From the NCBI GenBank assembly GCA_003864495.1, contig ML133401.1, positions 5,199,189-5,263,188 on the forward strand: a stretch of 64,000 bases of DNA, written 5' to 3'. Position 1 is the first letter of the stretch, and every line of letters begins with the position of its first letter. The stretch comes from Nemopilema nomurai (Eukaryota; Cnidaria; Scyphozoa; Rhizostomeae; Rhizostomatidae). The translations under genes and the position numbers were made by a program. Of this stretch, positions 58,926 to 64,000 are shown one piece after another. The notes under the pieces were generated by a model. The model was given only the letters and a program-made list of their open reading frames with translations. It made no database searches and was not told the origin of the DNA.

Positions 58926-61900
58926 CTACGAAGTCACAAGAGTACTCATTTTATTGCTTAAAGCATTTATGTATCTGGTTCAACTAAAGAGTTTCGTGTC
59001 ATGATTTCTGCTATCCAAAATTATGAAAATCCAGCAATAACTTCATTAATATCTTGGCCTAGCTTTCATTGTGTGGTAATCCAAGGAACACTTCAGTATT
59101 GGAGAAGAAACTTTTACTTTAGTGAACCATTCAATCATAGTTAATATAGAAATTATGCAATATGCATAGAAAATGTTTTGCTAATAATTTATACCATAGG
59201 CATAGACATTCTGGTAGGTAACACTTAATCTTACTATCACATTTGGTTTGCTTGTAAATCTCTTAAGAAAAAGCCGGCATCTTGAGGTTTTGTACAAAAA
59301 TTTGGTTATGTGCATTCAGGTCTTATTTATTTATACATTAATTTACCTTTTGTAGCCGTTGCGTAATAACCATAGAAGCCAGAACTGGTACTGGAGGCAC
59401 CCGAGTTGAAAACCATTGAAACTGCGCTACCTTGTGAAGTCCATTTAAACGGTCCCGTCCTTTCACAGAAATGTTTCACAAAAAAGTTATTCTCAGAGAC
59501 AGTCAATGAGTCATTTGAACACAAGGTCCCATTATGCAAAGAGAACTCCCGAAAGGTTAATGCCACTGCTCGGTCGTACGGAGCTTGAATACGATAATGA
59601 CATTTCACATCGCCTGAATACTTGTTCGGGTACCCGGGAGAAGTGAAGTAGTATGCTCCATCTGTTATTGTATAGTTGCAGGCTAGAAAATTCGTGCTGA
59701 TTTTATGAATGAAGCTACTAATAAAGTAAAAAGTAATTAAGTGAAGCGCAATTGGCAATTAATATGTGAGAGAATTCTACATACCGAGTTGTAAACTGCT
59801 TCCAGAAAGATAAAGCCAGCCATTTTCCATATTATTTCTGGCAAAATAGCTTATTTCGAAAATAGCTTATTTCGAAAATGTTTTCTTCACTAACAGTAGC
59901 AATATTACAAACCTCTGGACGCTGAGCAACACCATAACATGATCATTGTGTGCAAATCTTGTATTTAGATAAGAGAAACGAACTACTAGCAGTTGATTCA
60001 AACTGAAAAAACTATACTGACATTAAAAACTTACCTTTTTGAGACGCTTCGAAAGTGGCAGAAAAATGTTTTGGCTGCATGCCTTGATACAAAGACACTT
60101 GAAATAAAACGAAAATTTTGTTGCTGTATGAATGGTAACTTCTAGCTCCTTTGCCACAGAATACCGCCTTTGAATTGTAAAACTCTGTGTTCTCCTCGAA
60201 GATCTCAACTTTGTTAGCATAGCAGGGTGACACTTCGGGAAATGCAAACATTTGAAAGTTAACTTTGACACCCTTTCCAGTTGGAACGGTGATCTCATAG
60301 ATGCACTGGTCTGTGCTTGGGTTTTTGTCAGGAAAGCCGGGTGAAGAAAACTTGCCATAAGACGAATTCATTACATGCCAGCATGCTAAGGAAAGGAGGA
60401 AGCAAAGGAAGTGACAACGTGGAAAGAAAATTTACAAGCAGCTTTTGCTGGTCGTCTTAAACAATAGCTTGGTCATTTGGCATTAAAATGAGACTCCCTA
60501 GGCTAGCCTCACAATTTTCATCTAGTATCAAGAAACAATGATTAAGTTATGGTTCTGTAACATAAAAATTGCTCCAGTTAAAGTGTCTAATTAGCAAGAT
60601 CTTGTAAAAGAACCTTTATGAGTAATTTTTCTTCTAATTAGCACTGGGAACGATGAAAAAGATACAGCAAATTCGTTTGTCACATGAGCCAGTTAATTTC
60701 AGTCTGATACAAATTCTTTTATACTTTTGTGTTTACAAACTCTATCTTATTTGTTCACATTCTTATTGCTTCTTCATTCTTGCAAGTAACTCAGTCTTGG
60801 CTCGCCGTGTTCTAAAATTTGCTTTTTTGCGATCATTTAACATGCCCATTTAGCCAACTTGATGAATTAATTGCTTGACAATTTTTTGTAACTAAGAAAT
60901 CCACTATCTGTCGCAGTGCACGTTTTCCAGATTTAAACATGTACTACAATTGACTTTCATTTGTTAATCAATTTTTACGTACATTTCCTATAGACTTAAT
61001 TTCTTTTTTACTCCCGTTCGTTTATGTCAAAGTTGTCGACCGTATTTTCAATACTCACACTACAATGTTGCGTAATTAATACTTAATTAATAATTAATAA
61101 TTAATACCTTCTCTTTGAAAGCTTTACGCATCAACATTATAGATTTCGGCATTGGTAGAGCACAATGTTTCATCATCCGGATACATTCGTTCAACTTCAC
61201 ACTTAGAGGCTCTAGTTAGCTCCTTACTAAAATTTATCGTCAGGCTTTTTAATCAAATCACCCCCTCCACCATGTACTTACGTTTTTCCACTTTTCTGTA
61301 CGAGGCGAAGAAAACACCAGCAATTTCGGACCGGTATATAACCAAAGGTCGATTCCCTCTCGATTTCCAAGATACCGGGAATCGACATGGATCCAAAGTT
61401 TTCATCAGGATGCTGTCCTCGTATATTTTAATTTCGCTGCTTCTGCAGGTGTAGTCGTCTTGTGAAATTGTTGAGAGTCGTGAAAAAATTATCTCTACTG
61501 CCTTGGCAGCTTCAACTTCGATCTGATAGTTGCAAGTGATGTTCACTGCATGGACGTGCGGATAACCGGGAGAAGCGAATGTTCCGGATGAGCCGGTCAT
61601 CTTGTAATCGCAAGCTGTGTTCGAAGGAGGAATATCGAGTTTGTCATAAACAAGGTATAAGTAAATTAGCATAATTAGCATACCCGCACCACGTGGGGAG
61701 CTATTATTCTTATTATTCTGATAATACCATTCTGAAATCGCTGTGTGACGCGTACGATTAAATGTTTCACTGATGGCAATAAAGCGGAAATGCAACTTAA
61801 CAGTTGGTAAAACGTGTGCAAAGCATGAAGCGTACTCATTCCGGTAAGACGTGAGATGAGGTGGTGCAGATGATTTTTGCCCTGATGCATAGTTGCCAAT

Positions 61901-63342
61901 ATGATTTTTGCCTCGAAAAGCACCAAACTCCATTAATCAAGACAACATTTAACGACAGTTTTGCTATATTGACGAAGTAATATGCGTTTTGGTACCCTAT
62001 GCAAAAGTGTAACATAGTGAAACACAATGTGTTACAAATCATGTTGATTTATCATGGTGTGACATTAAGACACTAACTATCCCCAAAAACCCCGCTGCGT
62101 GGGCTTAACCCCTTCTGTGGATAAAGGATTTACTCTGAAAAACTACCCCATACACAAAATAGACATGTTAGCCTCGGAAAGACAAGAGCTGTTTAAGGCT
62201 ATAAAAAAACCAAATAATCGGAGCGGGTAGTAATAATTAGGGAGTGGAATTGGAAATTGATACATGTATATTGATGATGAAGGTGGTGGGAAATAGGTGA
62301 GATTGAAAGACACAGATCGGTTGAGGAAATTTTCCAAATCGATTTGATTTTAAGTAATAGCAGGGGGATTCGAACAACAACCGGGGAGAGGTTTCGAATG
62401 TTCACATATTAATGTCGGATGGCCATGGTTAGTCAGTACTGTAGATTAACAGATAAAGCCTTCGTGGCAAGGTATAATAAAATGGATCACCTTTCATGCT
62501 TGCCCTGAAGATAGCGTGGAACCCTTGATGGGAACTGGAATGTATCGAAGACGAACGTAATTCCACATAAACATTTTCACTGTATGAATGGAAGCTTCGT
62601 GCCCCTTTGCCACAATAGACTGCCTTCAAGCTGCGTGAAAACTTGTTCCCCTCGTAAATTCTTACTGAATCATTCTGACAGTTGGCTGAAGGTGGCAAGG
62701 AAAAGACGGGAAAGTCGATTTTGATTCCCTTACGACTTGGTACCTTCAAATGATAGATCCATCTGCTGTCTTTCGGATACCCTCCGGGTACCGGGGAAGA
62801 GAAATTTCCAACAATTGTTGTAAATGTATGATAAACAGCTATAAAACAAGTGTAGGCATGTATTAGTTAAAAGCAGAGAGTAAAAGGAAAATCTGCCCAA
62901 TGGAATGATTTTATATCTGAGTAGAGCGTCAATGAATTGACCGTTTGAGTTGAACTTGGCCCCAAAAATGCGAAATAAATATTAGAGTGGTTTAGAGATG
63001 ACATACGCCTGAGAATGGTTGTGACGTAGCCATCCAGCCCTTTGCTTGTGAAGGAGGCGTCGGATTCGAACAGCATCAGGACCTCGCTCCCTTGCGACTC
63101 CCAGACCGTTTTCGATTTGTTTCCGCACAGTGTTTCTTGCAGAAGACCGTTCTCGTAAATCTTAACCAAGTCGGCTGGACATCCCTCTCCACCTTGAAGC
63201 AGGAATGTCTCAAAATGGATTCGCACAGCCTTCGTCAGTGGAACCTTGATGTGATACTGGCAGGAGATGTTGACGGGGTACTGATCTGGGTAGCCGGGCG
63301 ATGCAAATCTTGGCGATGTTTCGGTAAGGCTGTAGCTGCAAG
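58573..63342 (-). CDS. Multi-CUB extracellular protein, last six CUB exons (5' end outside)
   Basis: Exons in transcript order: A 63007-63342, B 62491-62838, C 61282-61614, D 60035-60385, E 59347-59682, F 58573-58925 with stop TGA. Each exon carries one whole CUB domain; all internal junctions are phase 1. CUB domains are extracellular beta-sandwiches that bind proteins or glycans in matrix, developmental proteases and receptors. No protease, EGF or membrane segment follows: the protein ends SLRVIG just after CUB F, so it is probably secreted. Domains A, C, E and B, D, F form two alternating types. The 5' part, including any signal peptide, lies beyond the right edge or in an unseen exon. Confidence 0.85.
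59347..59682 (-). CDS. CUB exon E (type 1)
   Basis: 336 bp, phase 1-1, acceptor tttctag, donor GTAAAT. It starts CNYTITDGAYYFTSPGYP, with CHYRIQAPYDRAVALTF, LCSNDSLTVSEN and FCERTGPFKWTSQGS. Four cysteines are present. Confidence 0.87.
60035..60385 (-). CDS. CUB exon D (type 2)
   Basis: 351 bp, phase 1-1, acceptor ttccttag, donor GTAAGT. It starts CWHVMNSSYGKFSSPGFP, with QCIYEITVPTGKGVKVNF, PCYANKVEIFEE and FCGKGARSYHSYSNKIFV. All four cysteines are present. It is the closest relative of B. Confidence 0.86.
61282..61614 (-). CDS. CUB exon C (type 1)
   Basis: 333 bp, phase 1-1, acceptor gaacacag, donor GTAAGT. It starts CDYKMTGSSGTFASPGYP, with CNYQIEVEAAKAVEIIF, TCRSSEIKIYED and DPCRFPVSWKSRG. 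Four cysteines are present. The usual SD near the end is replaced by RSE, so calcium binding is doubtful. Confidence 0.85.
62491..62838 (-). CDS. CUB exon B (type 2, first disulfide lost)
   Basis: 348 bp, phase 1-1, acceptor gttttatag, donor GTGATC. It starts VYHTFTTIVGNFSSPVPGGY and contains WIYHLKVPSRKGIKIDF, NCQNDSVRIYEG and YCGKGARSFHSYSENVYV. The first CUB cysteine is Val and the second is Trp (RWIYHL), while the second disulfide pair is kept. The frame is intact. Confidence 0.85.
63007..63342 (-). CDS. CUB exon A (type 1)
   Basis: 336 bp, phase 1-1, acceptor gctttttag, donor GTATGT. It starts CSYSLTETSPRFASPGYP and contains CPADLVKIYE, CGNKSKTVWESQGS and LFESDASFTSKGL. All four CUB cysteines are present, and ADLV plus ESD keep the calcium-site aspartates. 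Confidence 0.87.
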
Positions 63343-63624
63343 CTAAAAAGCAAAGAAGCAGTGTCGAGCCTGGGCTCACATACCCACTGATTCTATTTAC
63401 AGAAGGATGATTAACGCAAGCAAGATGTTTTGATTGGGTCATTGCAAGATGACTTAGACATGTGAGCGTTGTCTGTTACACACATTTTTTCCGTATATAT
63501 ATATATATGATATATATATTCTAGATTGTTTTGTCTATTCTGAAATAACAGCGCTCGATGTGCAAAAAGCACAGAGCAATAGATATAAATATATATGATA
63601 TATATAATTTTATAATTATATATG

Positions 63625-63628
<4 letters not shown>

Positions 63629-63665
<37 letters not shown>
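63629..63665. repeat. (AT)n microsatellite
   Basis: About 18 AT dinucleotides in a row, in a broader AT-rich block from 63496. Confidence 0.9.
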
Positions 63666-63666
<1 letters not shown>

Positions 63667-63752
63667 TACATCAAAATAAGACTACATCATTTATCTCTAC
63701 AAGCCTGTTATATGTATATGTATATACATCATACATGTTTGAAGCGTTGTTT

Positions 63753-63868
63753 TGACAGTTATTTTGCTTTGGGAGAAAAATCAGATTCAGGAGAAATTTT
63801 AATCTTGGTGAAGGTTGAGCTTGGCATTATTCTTAAATTTCAGCAACTTTGAGCCTCAATATTTTTAT
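63753..63868 (+). repeat. Dispersed repeat, copy 2
   Basis: Same sequence family and orientation as 19231-19350, with scattered substitutions and small indels. See that entry. Confidence 0.7.
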
Positions 63869-64000
63869 AGACTTTATTCTGATAAAGAGAAAAGTGTGTA
63901 CAGATCTACCGAGTAACGTGAATTACTTATTTTTTCCAAATATTAAGATACCCTTACTTGCTGCAATCAACTTCCTGTTATGCATATTTCTCTGTTATCA

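Larger units (their letters stand above)
58926..63006. other. Introns of the CUB gene
   Basis: Introns 58926-59346, 59683-60034, 60386-61281, 61615-62490 and 62839-63006 contain no further exon or repeat that I can support. The frame upstream of exon C (61640-61933) is intron read-through. Confidence 0.6.
63343..64000. other. Upstream intron/flank of CUB exon A with AT microsatellite
   Basis: Intron or 5' flank of the CUB gene. It holds an (AT)n microsatellite at about 63629-63665 inside a larger AT-rich patch, and a dispersed repeat copy at 63753-63868. No further CUB exon is visible. Confidence 0.6.

Noticed and set aside
59406..63346. Plus-strand ORFs across the CUB exons (e.g. 59406-59588 and 63092-63346).
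   Set aside because: Antisense shadows of CUB exons that have clear minus-strand splice sites and cysteine patterns.
1..64000. CRISPR arrays, operons, prokaryotic promoters or terminators.
   Set aside because: The window is intron-rich eukaryotic DNA. The short tandem repeats are satellites (29, 68, 140 and 491 bp) without spacer-repeat structure.

Overview
The window is animal nuclear DNA, AT-rich and intron-rich. It is most likely from an anthozoan cnidarian, probably a stony coral. That placement is an inference from secreted proteins built of phase 1-1 TSR, CUB and WSC-like exons, an SLC17 (sialin-like) transporter, small RING proteins, and piggyBac and L2/CR1-type relics. No species marker is present. 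The genes below are split by GT-AG (and a few GC-AG) introns. I joined exons by reading frame, splice consensus and phase, so no splice junction has transcript support.

Left part, minus strand (71-16167): a large secreted-protein gene. A hydrophobic leader exon at 16112-16167 and a WSC-like cysteine domain split over 15483-15666 and 13819-14048 are followed by 15 intact thrombospondin type-1 (TSR) exons. Fourteen of these are exactly 171 bp and one is 180 bp; all are phase 1-1. The last exons sit in a near-identical tandem array with a 491-492 bp period that runs off the left edge. A truncated 16th unit, two block-duplicated exon pairs, three GC-AG donors and a piggyBac relic lie inside the gene.

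Middle (16.2-34 kb): mostly non-coding. It holds a lone RING exon (21460-21651), a two-exon RING gene (27686-28987), a 3 x 140-bp tandem repeat, a 29-bp minisatellite, a short palindromic element with a 9-bp target duplication, and a dead L2/CR1-like retrotransposon.

34.0-46.3 kb, plus strand: a 12-exon gene of about 669 codons. It encodes a membrane anchor, an SMP-like region resembling TMEM24/C2CD2, a long disordered acidic segment and a C-terminal C1 zinc domain. I regard this as the most interesting protein architecture in the window.

51.5-56.4 kb, plus strand: a complete 10-exon SLC17 transporter of 519 residues. Its last intron holds a 68-bp tandem repeat that reaches almost to the splice acceptor.

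Right part, minus strand (58573-63342, 5' end not seen): the end of a multi-CUB protein. Six one-exon CUB domains alternate between two sequence types, which implies growth by duplication of a CUB pair. One domain has lost both cysteines of its first disulfide. Genes at both window ends therefore expand by copying symmetric-phase exons, the TSR gene recently and the CUB gene long ago.
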